Positions 9,045 through 16,929 of a DNA stretch of 64,000 nucleotides are shown in pieces. The DNA lies in contig NZ_BSEV01000023.1 in NCBI RefSeq assembly GCF_027922005.1, positions 1 through 64,000 of the forward strand, in the 5' to 3' direction. The notes beneath the pieces were generated by a model. It saw only the letters and a program-made list of their open reading frames with translations, did no database searches and was not told the DNA's origin. Within the stretch, counting starts at the first letter, position 1; every line of letters begins with the position of its first letter. Origin of the DNA: Streptosporangium carneum (GTDB lineage Bacteria > Actinomycetota > Actinomycetes > Streptosporangiales > Streptosporangiaceae). The position numbers and the translations under genes are program-made.

Positions 9045-9440
9045 GTTTTCCAGCTTGGCGCCAGCTGATGGCAGGTGGGGGAGGGTAGCCGATTTGTTAC
9101 CGATTACCGGATAGGGCGAACGCTCTTTCTATCTACGTCTCACCCCCGATGGCGGGAGGTATCGGGGGTGCGCAGGCGCAGCAGTCCAGCTGTTGGGACC
9201 CCTAAGTTTCCGACAGTTAGCGCCCAAAACTCGGCTAGAAGGTACGTAAGTTCACTTATCGTAATTCAGGCACGAGAATTCACACTCTCGCCACTGGTCC
9301 GAGGTGTTTGGCGGCGACCAGGACGTTGGTCAGCGAGCAGCGCTTTCGGCCAGCGCTCCTGTGTGGTTCGCCGGGGGACATCTACGGTGTCGCTGATCCT
9401 CCCGCAATGCTGGAGGGTCTCGGACTGGTACCGCCTCTGA
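9045..9440. other. 396-bp spacer, presumed promoter of the NB-ARC gene
   Basis: No supported gene on either strand. It must hold the promoter for the minus-strand NB-ARC gene starting at 9044 and the end of the pentapeptide transcript from the right. The region 9196-9300 is less GC-rich than its surroundings. Confidence 0.35.
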
Positions 9441-10820
9441 TCAGGAATTTTGGGCCAAGCCGCTTCCTACCTCCTCTTGGGCCAGGTGACTGGTCCCATC
9501 TGGTGTCGTTTCCAGTCGCCACCCATCAGGCCACACATGTGCGGCCGCAGGATCGACTACCACCATTCTGTTGGACCAGACGTTTCCGGCAAAGATCACC
9601 TTGTCGAACCAGGCGCGCTCGGCGAAGGTCGCCCCGAAGAACCAGGCGTCCTCGGTGAAGGCCGCCGCCTCAAATCGGGCTACGCTGCGGAAGGTCGCCA
9701 TGCGGAACCCGGCTTCTCCTGCGAAGGTTACTTCGCCGAACCGGGCAGTTTCGGCGAAGGTTGCCTTGTCGAACCCAGCGTGCTTACAGAAGGTTGCCCG
9801 CACGAAATCGGCGACCTCGGCGAAAGTCGCCTTATCGAACCAGGCGATCTCGCGGAAGGTCGCCTCGTAGAACCTGGCTGCCCCAGTGAAGGCTGTCCCG
9901 CGGAAGACAGTGTCTTCGTAGAAGACTGCTCGCTCGAAGCCGGCGTCGGTGACGCGACCATTGGTCAGGTTGAAATCGATGAGGGTGGCGCCGGTCAAGT
10001 CCAGACTCATTCCCTCCCAGAAGGCCGGTGCGGCCGGGAGCGTGGAGGGTTGGTCCGCGGGGCGGTCGTCGCGCAGGTGGACGCTGAGAATACGCTGAGC
10101 GGTCAGCCGCACCTGCAGTTCGCCTTCCTGGCCACCGCTTTCCTGCCGAGACGCGGGCTCGGCAAGCAGGAGTATGCCGGCGCGGGCGGCCTGGTGACGG
10201 CGCCGAGCCGCTCGCAACGCGACCTTGCGATCTCGCTCGGGATTAGGGGCGTGTGCGACCTTGGGTGGGGTGTAGGGCATGCGCAGGTAGGCACAGATCA
10301 GGTTGATGATGGTTTGGCGATGGGGCGGGTTGTCCTGGGCCAGGCGCTCCAGCGCGTACAAGCCAGCCAGGCGGACGGCGGCCTTGTCATGGCCGAGCTG
10401 CTCGGCAGCTTTGGTATATAGGTCGGTCACTCGCCGCTCGGTGGCGTCGTACTTGGTGTTGTCGGCCACCTGCTCAGCCAACGCGGCGTTGCGTTCAGCG
10501 AGGTAGGCGGTGACGTGCGCGGTGTGCTCCTGATGGCGTTGGCGGCGGAAGGCGAGCATCAGTGTGATCGCCGCGCCGACCCCAGCGCCAGCCGCCAGCG
10601 CGGTCTGAACCGCGCCCTGACGAATAGTGGCCTCGGCCGCGCTCCACCCGGCGGCTAGCAGCAGCCAAGCTACCCCGCCGACCACACCGCCCACCAGCAG
10701 TGTGATCGGCATGATCCACCATGCGGCAGGCCTGGGAGTGCGCAACTGCGGCGGAACTATTTTTGCCGCGACGACAGGCACATCGGCTCCGGAGGGGCGG
10801 TGAGGCGGAAATAACGGCAT
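9441..10820 (-). CDS. membrane pentapeptide-repeat protein
   Basis: 459 aa from ATG 10820 (PLFPPHRPSG follows); ATG 10829 is also possible, and the frame is open to 10910. Two membrane segments lie near the N-terminus (WWIMPITLLVGGVVGGVAWLLL and the AALAAGAGVGAAITLML region), then a helical linker, the LYTKAAEQLGHDKAAVRLAGLYALERLAQDN module, and about 15 pentapeptide-type units (ARFYEATF, AWFDKATF, ARFGEVTF) forming a right-handed quadrilateral beta-helix. This architecture is common in actinomycetes; function is unknown. The module is nearly identical in DNA to the NB-ARC fusion next door, with 75 bp identical between 10330-10404 and 7222-7296, which points to recent duplication or gene conversion. 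Confidence 0.85.
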   Translation of the reverse strand: MPLFPPHRPSGADVPVVAAKIVPPQLRTPRPAAWWIMPITLLVGGVVGGVAWLLLAAGWSAAEATIRQGAVQTALAAGAGVGAAITLMLAFRRQRHQEHTAHVTAYLAERNAALAEQVADNTKYDATERRVTDLYTKAAEQLGHDKAAVRLAGLYALERLAQDNPPHRQTIINLICAYLRMPYTPPKVAHAPNPERDRKVALRAARRRHQAARAGILLLAEPASRQESGGQEGELQVRLTAQRILSVHLRDDRPADQPSTLPAAPAFWEGMSLDLTGATLIDFNLTNGRVTDAGFERAVFYEDTVFRGTAFTGAARFYEATFREIAWFDKATFAEVADFVRATFCKHAGFDKATFAETARFGEVTFAGEAGFRMATFRSVARFEAAAFTEDAWFFGATFAERAWFDKVIFAGNVWSNRMVVVDPAAAHVWPDGWRLETTPDGTSHLAQEEVGSGLAQNS

Positions 10821-11028
10821 GCTCTCCATTCCAGCGGTCTGCGGCCCGCGCCTAACCGAATGGCGTCTGATCGTTACAAAGCGGATCGGACAGCACCGAT
10901 ATTCTGTCAAGTATCACTGGCTGGTGTCCGCCGCACCTGGGCTGCTGAAACGGCAGCACATCCTGCCCTACTGCCAAAGTCTGTACCGATCCTCCTTGGA
11001 GACCAGTAGGCGCATGCAAGCTCCACGG

Positions 11029-11841
11029 TCACGGAGTCGGGGGAGCCAGTTTGTCAATGAGGAACCGGGCGGCGCAGGTAAGGCTCAGCAAACGATGGTG
11101 CACTTCCGCAGCGGTAGTCACACCCGGGTGCGGCCCATTGGTGTGGGAGATTTGCCACAGTCCGCGGAGGTAACCACCGCCGTCACGCTCCGGCAGAGCA
11201 GTGGAGTTGATGAGATGGTTGATCGCGGGGCCACCACCGCCGTGGCCGGAAGCGACGACGAAGCCGTTCTTTTGCGCAAAGTGAACGACGACTGCTTCGA
11301 ACATCGCACGCAATTGGCCGTTCGCCGCCTCCATCCGGTTGTCGGTATAACAGTCGACGGCCTGCTGGTAGTGATTGAGCGCGGTCGTCAGACCGAGGCG
11401 AGCAAGGTCGTCTTCCAGGGCTGTGATGCTCCTGCCGGGCGGGATCTCTGGTTCGTCGATCGGAAGGATCCGCACCCCGCGGAAGTAACCATCGGCTGAA
11501 AACATCCGTCGTAGGTCGAAGCCATCGACCAGCAAGCGTTCCCGCAGCTCCCACAACGGCGTGCCATGCTCTAACTCGCCCTCTGGGTACAGCGGCGCAA
11601 GCTTGGTCGCCACTGCAATGACCAGCTCACTCAAACCCTCTGTTGCTGCCACATCACCACTGTCCGCCGCAGCCTTTGCAGTCCTCACGGTGTTGGAGAC
11701 CGTCGCAAGCTTCCCATAAGCGGACGAATAGTACTCATCTAGCCCTGCCGCCATGAACAGCATCTCGATTTCCCCCATGGTGTACTTCTCGGGAATCTGT
11801 TGAGCCGCATAGCCAATGACGCGGGAAGAAAACGGTCGCAT
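11029..11841 (-). CDS. possible abortive-infection-type (Abi C-terminal-like) protein
   Basis: 270 aa. The C-terminal third (about 170-268: Asn/Arg-rich helix ANGQLRAMFEAVVVHFAQ, then GGPAINHLIN, LRGLWQISHTNGPHPG and a final helix RFLIDKLA) resembles the C-terminal domains of bacterial abortive-infection or HEPN-like proteins that sense or cut RNA. The N-terminal half, beginning with an EIEMLF helical stretch, is not recognised. An alternative start is ATG about 11778 (MGEIEMLF) with a better ribosome site. It is upstream of the pentapeptide gene on the same strand, 208 bp away, within the conflict-gene part of the island. The family call is tentative. Confidence 0.45.
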   Translation of the reverse strand: MRPFSSRVIGYAAQQIPEKYTMGEIEMLFMAAGLDEYYSSAYGKLATVSNTVRTAKAAADSGDVAATEGLSELVIAVATKLAPLYPEGELEHGTPLWELRERLLVDGFDLRRMFSADGYFRGVRILPIDEPEIPPGRSITALEDDLARLGLTTALNHYQQAVDCYTDNRMEAANGQLRAMFEAVVVHFAQKNGFVVASGHGGGGPAINHLINSTALPERDGGGYLRGLWQISHTNGPHPGVTTAAEVHHRLLSLTCAARFLIDKLAPPTP

Positions 11842-12523
11842 AACCCTTGATCCTGGACCGCGTGCCGCCAGCTGTCATCCGGATTGGTCGCTCTCACTCG
11901 ATATAGGACTCAGATCTAACTCTTGCTGACCTAGGCGATCGCGATCGTGTGTACCTGGTGACACGAGTCTCGCCGACATCCCGAGCCGTATCTGCAGTTC
12001 GTGCAGGCTCTTACGCACGCGCGGGCGACAGCTCACGAAATCCTGCTGACGGCTGCGTTCCGCGATGCGGGCGGTGGCATCGAGATCTCCCGCACCGTCC
12101 GCCCAGGCGGCGCTAAGACGGTGCGGACTACCCCGCCCAACGGCAGGTTAGCCCTGGAGATCCTGGGCCTGATGAGTCTGGACTGGCGGTGGAGATCTTC
12201 GGGTCGTAGGGCGGGAGAGAAGGCCGGCTACGACCCCGGGGTGATCGAGCGTCTGGCCAAACGAGTCAGCCGCGCCCGGGCTGAGTACGAACAGTACGAG
12301 CCAGGCAGCCCGGGAGAAAGCCGATGAAACGGCTCTGGTGTTGTGAGCCGTCATCACCGGCTACGTGGTCTCGAACGTCGACCTGGCCGGTGTCGGGGTT
12401 GAGAACTCGTCTCCTCGCCTATCTCTGGGGTAAGACGAGAGAGAAGACTTTTCACGCGGTGGCTCGTATGATGACCAGGCTTAAGGGGTGGCACTCTTTA
12501 CAGTCAGCCCTGTGAAGGCGGAA
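11842..12523. other. 682-bp stretch without a confident gene
   Basis: A 108-codon plus-strand frame (12001-12327) is open but has no ribosome site, recognisable motif or conserved-looking composition. Base composition is mixed. The stretch may hold the promoter of the gene starting at 11841 and decayed sequence. Confidence 0.35.
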
Positions 12524-12590
12524 GGCCTCCTGCCCATTGAGGTCGGGAAACCTGCGGCAGGAGGCCCTCCATCCCCTACAGGAGGGGATG
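12524..12590 (-). terminator. tandem hairpins ending the sigma-factor operon
   Basis: Perfect 11-bp stem GGCCTCCTGCC (12524-12534) with GGCAGGAGGCC (12556-12566), then a second 8-bp stem CATCCCCT / AGGGGATG (about 12570-12590). They lie just past the stop at 12647 of the last gene of the leftward operon, so they probably terminate it; the T-run is weak. Confidence 0.6.
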
Positions 12591-12646
12591 CACAGGTAAA
12601 GCCTCACCAACGGTGAACAGCATCCACAGGGCCCATATCACAAACC

Positions 12647-13063
12647 TCACGTAGGCGAGATGCGTACGAGTCCTCCAGTACCGCTCAGCCGCCGTCTCGG
12701 CGCTGTCCCGTGGCCCTTCTTCAGGGTCTCCGTTTGCACGGACGAACCTTCTCTCCCAGCAGGACGCCGGGGTGCCTCGCCGGGCCATCCGACGAGCTCG
12801 ACCCGGATGATCTGGCTATGCGGGACAGACGCTAGAGCCATCGATGCCTGTACGGCAACGTCAACTCCGAAGACGTCCGGTATGACCGATTGACGTGTGC
12901 GATACGCGCTCTTGTCGTGCGTGTCGGCAGAGATCCGCTTGTCGACCGCGTGTGTCCCATGGGTGGCAGCTCGCCGCAGTTCTGTGCGGCTGGCCGGAGC
13001 ACGGTAGAAAGAGGCGACGCAGGCGTGGACGTACTGTCTGGTCCGACGGTCGCCTTCGTTCAT
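12647..13063 (-). CDS. hypothetical protein, fourth gene of the sigma-factor operon
   Basis: 138 aa from ATG 13063, which overlaps the previous stop as ATGA (13060-13063), the same coupling seen between all genes of this operon. I do not recognise it. The middle part (VFGVDVAVQASMALASVPHSQIIRVELVGWPG) looks like a folded beta/alpha segment; the ends are basic and low in complexity (EAPRRPAGREG). G+C at third positions is lower than in the surrounding chromosome. The coupling is the main evidence that it is real. Confidence 0.5.
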   Translation of the reverse strand: MNEGDRRTRQYVHACVASFYRAPASRTELRRAATHGTHAVDKRISADTHDKSAYRTRQSVIPDVFGVDVAVQASMALASVPHSQIIRVELVGWPGEAPRRPAGREGSSVQTETLKKGHGTAPRRRLSGTGGLVRISPT

Positions 13064-14088
13064 GCCAGATCGGCGAAGCCGCGCACCGTTGCCGGACCTG
13101 ATTGGACGACGTAGATCCCGCTTCCCATACCGGTCTCTTTTGAGCGGGCCTTGAGGGCTTCGACGTCCATCTCTTCTGACCACTTTGTTCTGCTCTCGGA
13201 CCACTGCACACCAGTGAGGTCGACGCTGATCACGTTTGCGGCGCGTAGATCAGCTGTCGTGAAGTCGTCCAGGAAAGCCTTGATCAACTCCTTGTGGAGA
13301 ACAGGTAGATCTTGACCTAGTGCCAGGGCGATGGCGCGGCGGACTTGGTCCACGCAAAAGCCGATGAGGTCGTCGGTGCGGGCGAGGGCGAGGGCGAAGA
13401 CACGGGCGAGGGTGTGGGCGAGGGCGAGGGCCTGCTCCTGGGAAAGAGCAGAGATAAGAGGGCGGTCGTTAACACGGCTGGAGGCGTGGGTGAGGTCAAG
13501 TGAAAGGTTGCCCACGATTTCGTAGATGTGGGTGAGGTCACGGACGAGGAGGTGGGGGAGCATGAAGTTGAGGGCCATGTCGTGGGCGAGGTCGCTGGCG
13601 TGTGCGAGGTTTTCGACGAGGTCGATGATGAGGTAGCGGATGCGATAAGGGTCGCGGATACGGTCGGAGCCGTGGGCAAGCCGGTGAGCGCGGGTGAGGA
13701 TGTCGTTGAGGGTTAGGACCTCTTCGAGGTGGCGGGATGCTGATACGACGACGGGGCGACGGCGTAGTAGCAGGCGGCTTTCGGGGCTGACTGACCGGAG
13801 GAACTGCTCGACAGTAGTGTGACCTCGCTCCTCCGTGCGCAGCCCCGACTGGGCGACCGGTGCGGATGGGGGTTTGGCAGGCAGGATCGCAGCCAGACCG
13901 GCTTCGACATCCAGGACGGTGTCTAGGTCGTTCCCGAGGACAGAGTGACGGGATTGGAGCAGGACCTCCTGTAGACCAGCTTCGATATCAAGGAGAGAAC
14001 CGAGGCCGCTTTCGAGGACGTGTTGGTGCTCGTTGAGCCAGCGGTCGACGGCAGCGTCGTGGTGCTCAGGCGGGTGATGGGCGTTCAC
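13060..14088 (-). CDS. helical-repeat protein coupled to the sigma factor
   Basis: 342 aa from GTG 14088, chosen because a strong GGAGGAG site precedes it and it overlaps the sigma-factor stop as GTGA. The first part is polar; residues about 120-270 are long amphipathic helices rich in LAHA, LAHDMALN and LALARTDD repeats, giving the GAGGGCGAGG-type DNA runs at 13380-13430. The C-terminus (DFTTADLRAANVISVDLTGVQWSES, then GIYVVQSG) resembles a module found at the ends of many actinomycete pentapeptide and conflict proteins. Because it is made with the sigma factor, it may be its regulator or the effector, but no anti-sigma motif (ZAS HxxxCxxC) is visible. Confidence 0.75.
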   Translation of the reverse strand: MNAHHPPEHHDAAVDRWLNEHQHVLESGLGSLLDIEAGLQEVLLQSRHSVLGNDLDTVLDVEAGLAAILPAKPPSAPVAQSGLRTEERGHTTVEQFLRSVSPESRLLLRRRPVVVSASRHLEEVLTLNDILTRAHRLAHGSDRIRDPYRIRYLIIDLVENLAHASDLAHDMALNFMLPHLLVRDLTHIYEIVGNLSLDLTHASSRVNDRPLISALSQEQALALAHTLARVFALALARTDDLIGFCVDQVRRAIALALGQDLPVLHKELIKAFLDDFTTADLRAANVISVDLTGVQWSESRTKWSEEMDVEALKARSKETGMGSGIYVVQSGPATVRGFADLA

Positions 14089-14663
14089 TGCTCCTCCTCT
14101 CTGGTCTTGAGGTAGTGGGCGGCGGCGCGGCGGGCCTTCTTGAGATTGGCGCTGACTGTGTTGGGGGTTATGCAGAGCTGTTCGGCGATCTCGGTGGGGG
14201 TGTAGCCATCGAGGGTCCAGGCCAGGATCTGGCGCTGCCGGGGCGGCAGGTTTCGCAGCATCCGCAGTGTGTCGTGGCGGGCCTCCCATTCTGCGGCGGC
14301 GTCTGGGTGGGGTAGCAATGATGTCGGTTCGGGGAGTTGGTCGCAGGGGTCCTCGAGGATGTCGACGATCTTGCGAATCAAAGCGCGGGAGGCCACGGCG
14401 TAGGCCCATGCCTTGGGCTGATCGATCTCGGTCCAGCGCTGGTATGCCTTGGTCATCGTGTCCTGAGCGATGTCCGCAGCCACGGTCAGCTCGGCGCCTT
14501 GGCTGAGCAGGAAAACGACCAGCTGGCGGATAGTGGTGCGGTAGAAGGTGGAGAACTCATGGTCAACCGCGAGACGCGCTGTGTCGGGTTGGTCGAGAGC
14601 GTCCGAGGGACTAACTGGGAGGAGGGGCGGAGGGAGGGTACGCTCCGGTTCATGATCGCTCAT
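14085..14663 (-). CDS. ECF-like RNA polymerase sigma factor
   Basis: 192 aa. Region 2 is visible around residues 35-100 (FSTFYRTTIRQLVVFLLSQGA, DIAQDTMTKAYQRW, PKAWAYAVASR) and region 4 around 130-185 (LPPRQRQILAWTLDGYTPTEIAEQLCITPNTVSANLKKARRA), a classical sigma-70 region 4.2 helix-turn-helix. Size and layout fit extracytoplasmic-function or SigE-type mobile sigma factors. It overlaps the small membrane-protein gene by 4 bp at its start (14660-14663) and the repeat protein by 4 bp at its end, so the operon is fully coupled. Its target promoters are unknown; the island's own genes are obvious candidates. Confidence 0.85.
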   Translation of the reverse strand: MSDHEPERTLPPPLLPVSPSDALDQPDTARLAVDHEFSTFYRTTIRQLVVFLLSQGAELTVAADIAQDTMTKAYQRWTEIDQPKAWAYAVASRALIRKIVDILEDPCDQLPEPTSLLPHPDAAAEWEARHDTLRMLRNLPPRQRQILAWTLDGYTPTEIAEQLCITPNTVSANLKKARRAAAHYLKTREEEQ

Positions 14664-14905
14664 GCTGCCTGGTTTCTTTGCGACGCCGGAGTGCCGACGA
14701 TCTTCACATGCATGTGGTGACTCGCGCCCCCCTGCTCGTCGAACTCCAGCCGGCCGCCCCGGGCGACCGCCTTGCTCATGCGGGTGAGGTATCGGTCTCG
14801 AATCTCTTCACGTCGTATCCGCGAGCGCAACCACAGTTCCAGCAGACCGCACGTTCGGACCGTGATGATTGCGCCGAGGGCGACCACAGCTGTGAGTACG
14901 TCCAT
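14660..14905 (-). CDS. small membrane protein, first gene of the sigma-factor operon
   Basis: 81 aa from ATG 14905, picked over ATG 14911 because AAGGAG then sits 6 bp upstream. An N-terminal membrane segment (LTAVVALGAIITVRTCGLLELWL) is followed by a basic juxtamembrane stretch (RSRIRREEIRDRYLTRM) and a short cytoplasmic tail ending in HHMHVKIVG. The stop overlaps the sigma-factor ATG. A membrane protein leading a sigma operon suggests signal sensing or membrane tethering of the response, but it shows no known anti-sigma domain. Confidence 0.7.
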   Translation of the reverse strand: MDVLTAVVALGAIITVRTCGLLELWLRSRIRREEIRDRYLTRMSKAVARGGRLEFDEQGGASHHMHVKIVGTPASQRNQAA

Positions 14906-15175
14906 GCACATCTCCTTCTACAGGGAGTGGGGCCGGTGATGAGCTCTTCATGAGTAAGAGGCGGAACGAGGCGTGTGCATGAACTCTGACTTCAAGATTT
15001 TTTGAGGGAAGACGGTGGATCCGCGGGGCAGAGCCGGATCCAGCGCGGGGAGATAGTTTCTCTGCCATGTTGGGTCTGGCCGGTGCGTCTGGGGGCGAAG
15101 GCGCAGTTAGTCGACTCTGGCTCCTGATAATATTTCTTCTCAAGAGTCAGAAATGAACGAGCGGAGCCCCCACCC
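14906..15175. promoter_or_regulatory. divergent promoter region, sigma operon and tyrosine recombinase
   Basis: 270 bp between two outward-facing transcription units. It contains an AT-rich stretch (TGATAATATTTCTTCTC, 15123-15139) just before the recombinase start that could be a -10 region. No further gene is seen. Confidence 0.4.
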
Positions 15176-16249
15176 GTGACCGAGATCGCCCGATACGCCG
15201 AGGCGCGAATCGTCCCCACCCTCGCCGCCGAAGTGTCCATCCACGCCGAGGCCGATCTCCACCTCAGCCACACCGCCCAGGCCGCTATCGCCGCGGGAAT
15301 CCCGGGGGCGACCCGTCGCGCGTACGCCACCGACTGGAAGACGTTCGCCGCCTGGTGCGACCGGCAGGGCCGAGTGTCGATGCCCGCCACCGTGCAGACC
15401 GTCACCGAATACGTCACTCACTTGACGGTGACCCCCTCGGCGCGCACCGGCCGCCCGCTGTCGCCCTCCAGCATCGAACGAGCCTTGGCCGCCATCCGGA
15501 CCATGCACTCGGCAGCCGAGGCCGTCCAGCCAGAAACCAAGGCCGCCCGTAAGGTGCTGAGCGGCTACCGCGAGCGCCTGGCCCTGACACACGACCCGGC
15601 CGCACAGACCCGCAAGGCCGATCCCGCCGTCCCCGGAGCGCTGCGCGCCATGCTGGCCACCCTCGACCGGGCGACGCTGGCAGGAATGCGGGACGCCGCC
15701 CTCCTGCTGCTCGGCTACGCCTGCGCCGCCCGCGTCTCCGAGCTGGTCGCCCTGGACATCTCCAATGTCACCGAAACCCCTGACGGATTGCTGGTTACGA
15801 TCTACCGCCGCAAGATCAAGGCGTTCACCGAGGTCGCCGTTCCCTATGGCAGCAACCCGGCAACCTGCCCCGTCCGCACGGTACGTGCTCTGATCACCGC
15901 GATGGCCAGCCAGGGACGTACGACTGGACCGCTTTTGGTCCGTATCGACCGTCACGGCCGCATCGCCCCGCCGATGATGCGCAAGGGGCTTCCCATTGGT
16001 GACCCGCTCGGCCGCATGACCTCCGAGGCCGCCGCTGATGTCGTGACCCGCATCGCCGAAGCGGCCGGACTGGACGGTAGATGGACCGGCCACTCTCTGC
16101 GCCGGGGCTTCGCCACTGCCGCCCGACGGGCTGGAGCCAACTTGGAGCGGATCGGCCGTCATGGCGGTTGGGCCGACGGCTCCCGCGCGCTGCTCGGCTA
16201 CCTCGAAGAGGGAGACCGCTGGACCGATAATCCAGTCACGGGGCTGTAG
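15176..16249 (+). CDS. tyrosine recombinase/integrase
   Basis: 357 aa. The N-terminal SAM-like core-binding domain (about 45-130, ATRRAYATDWKTFAAWC) is followed by the catalytic domain with the full set of active residues: Arg186 (AARVSE), Lys213 or Lys215, His306 and Arg309 (HSLRRG), His329 (RHGGW) and the nucleophile Tyr342 (LLGYLEE). Such solitary recombinases move integrons-like cassettes, small islands or resolve dimers. It starts with GTG 15176. It lies in the middle of the serine-integrase island, so it may belong to a nested older element; a broken recombinase fragment lies just downstream on the other strand. Confidence 0.9.
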   Translation: MTEIARYAEARIVPTLAAEVSIHAEADLHLSHTAQAAIAAGIPGATRRAYATDWKTFAAWCDRQGRVSMPATVQTVTEYVTHLTVTPSARTGRPLSPSSIERALAAIRTMHSAAEAVQPETKAARKVLSGYRERLALTHDPAAQTRKADPAVPGALRAMLATLDRATLAGMRDAALLLLGYACAARVSELVALDISNVTETPDGLLVTIYRRKIKAFTEVAVPYGSNPATCPVRTVRALITAMASQGRTTGPLLVRIDRHGRIAPPMMRKGLPIGDPLGRMTSEAAADVVTRIAEAAGLDGRWTGHSLRRGFATAARRAGANLERIGRHGGWADGSRALLGYLEEGDRWTDNPVTGL

Positions 16250-16254
16250 AGCGC

Positions 16255-16482
16255 TACCTGCATATATAGAGTTCCCCTCTGGCGCTGCCACCAGCCAATC
16301 GCCTTGCGCACGATGGACAGCTCCCAGTTGACGGTGTCGGCGTCCATCTCGCTCGTCCGCGCCGCTGTCAGCTCAGCCAATACCTCCGCCGACGCCGAGT
16401 CATCGATCGAGGCGACAGGGAAGACGGGCGGCTTCGCGCCCCGGCGGGCAGGGTCGGTCGGCACCAGGTAGCCAGCGAACAT
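16255..16482 (-). pseudogene. tyrosine recombinase fragment (N-terminal domain)
   Basis: The minus-strand frame reads SASAEVLAELTAARTSEMDADTVNW and LSIVRKAIGWWQRQ, the usual look of a core-binding domain of a tyrosine integrase (TVNRELSVVRKAI-type), then breaks off into the 3' end of the intact recombinase gene. No catalytic domain follows. Residues further upstream (16495-16704) may be more of the same gene out of frame. It is a decayed integrase, left by an earlier insertion. Confidence 0.55.
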
Positions 16483-16929
16483 CCCCCCACATCGTCAGCG
16501 AGATCTGGGGGATCCGAGCAGAGGAGTTCGCGATGCCGCACTGGTGAGGTATCGCTCGACTGTTGCGGTGTACGACGACAGCAGGGCAGACAGGGGCACC
16601 ACCCAGGCGTGGGACAGTCGGAGTGCGTGCCCGCCCCCGAGCTCGGTCACTGGTCCGATGACCATGCCCGTCCCGCCTTCCATGCTGCCGCAGTAAATAC
16701 GCACACCTCACTCCGGCAGCTGGAATGGTCCGTCGCAGGTCACGATGATTACGCTAAAGGCCTTTCCGTGATAAACGTGACATTTGCCACGGTAAATCGG
16801 TCACCTTGGCCTATTTGTCGACAAAATCGACAATTAAGAGGCTAAATTTCCGAACAGCGTGCAGTGCGGATGACTTTCATTATTATGTGAGACACATAGC
16901 AACCTGCGGGCTCGGAAAGAAAGTTATCT
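16483..16929. other. 447-bp leader region of the DGQHR gene
   Basis: No supported gene. From 16740 on the sequence is markedly AT-richer than the rest of the window and carries the palindromic operator at 16815-16833. GGAAAG at 16914-16919 is the probable ribosome site of the next gene. Confidence 0.4.
16815..16833. promoter_or_regulatory. palindrome TTGTCGA-N5-TCGACAA
   Basis: TTGTCGA (16815-16821) and TCGACAA (16827-16833) are perfect inverted copies with a 5-bp spacer, about 97 bp upstream of the DGQHR gene; TTGTCGACAA at 16815-16824 is also a 10-bp palindrome by itself. The same arms with a 3-bp spacer occur at 22022-22038 upstream of the Rep-like gene, so a single island regulator may control both. 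Confidence 0.65.

Noticed and set aside
12001-12327. 108-codon plus-strand frame as a gene
   Set aside because: No ribosome site, no motif and no protein-like pattern.
13380-13720. GAGGGCGAGG-type runs as a CRISPR or satellite repeat
   Set aside because: They are the coding DNA for LALA/LAHA helices in the minus-strand repeat protein; there are no spacer-repeat units.
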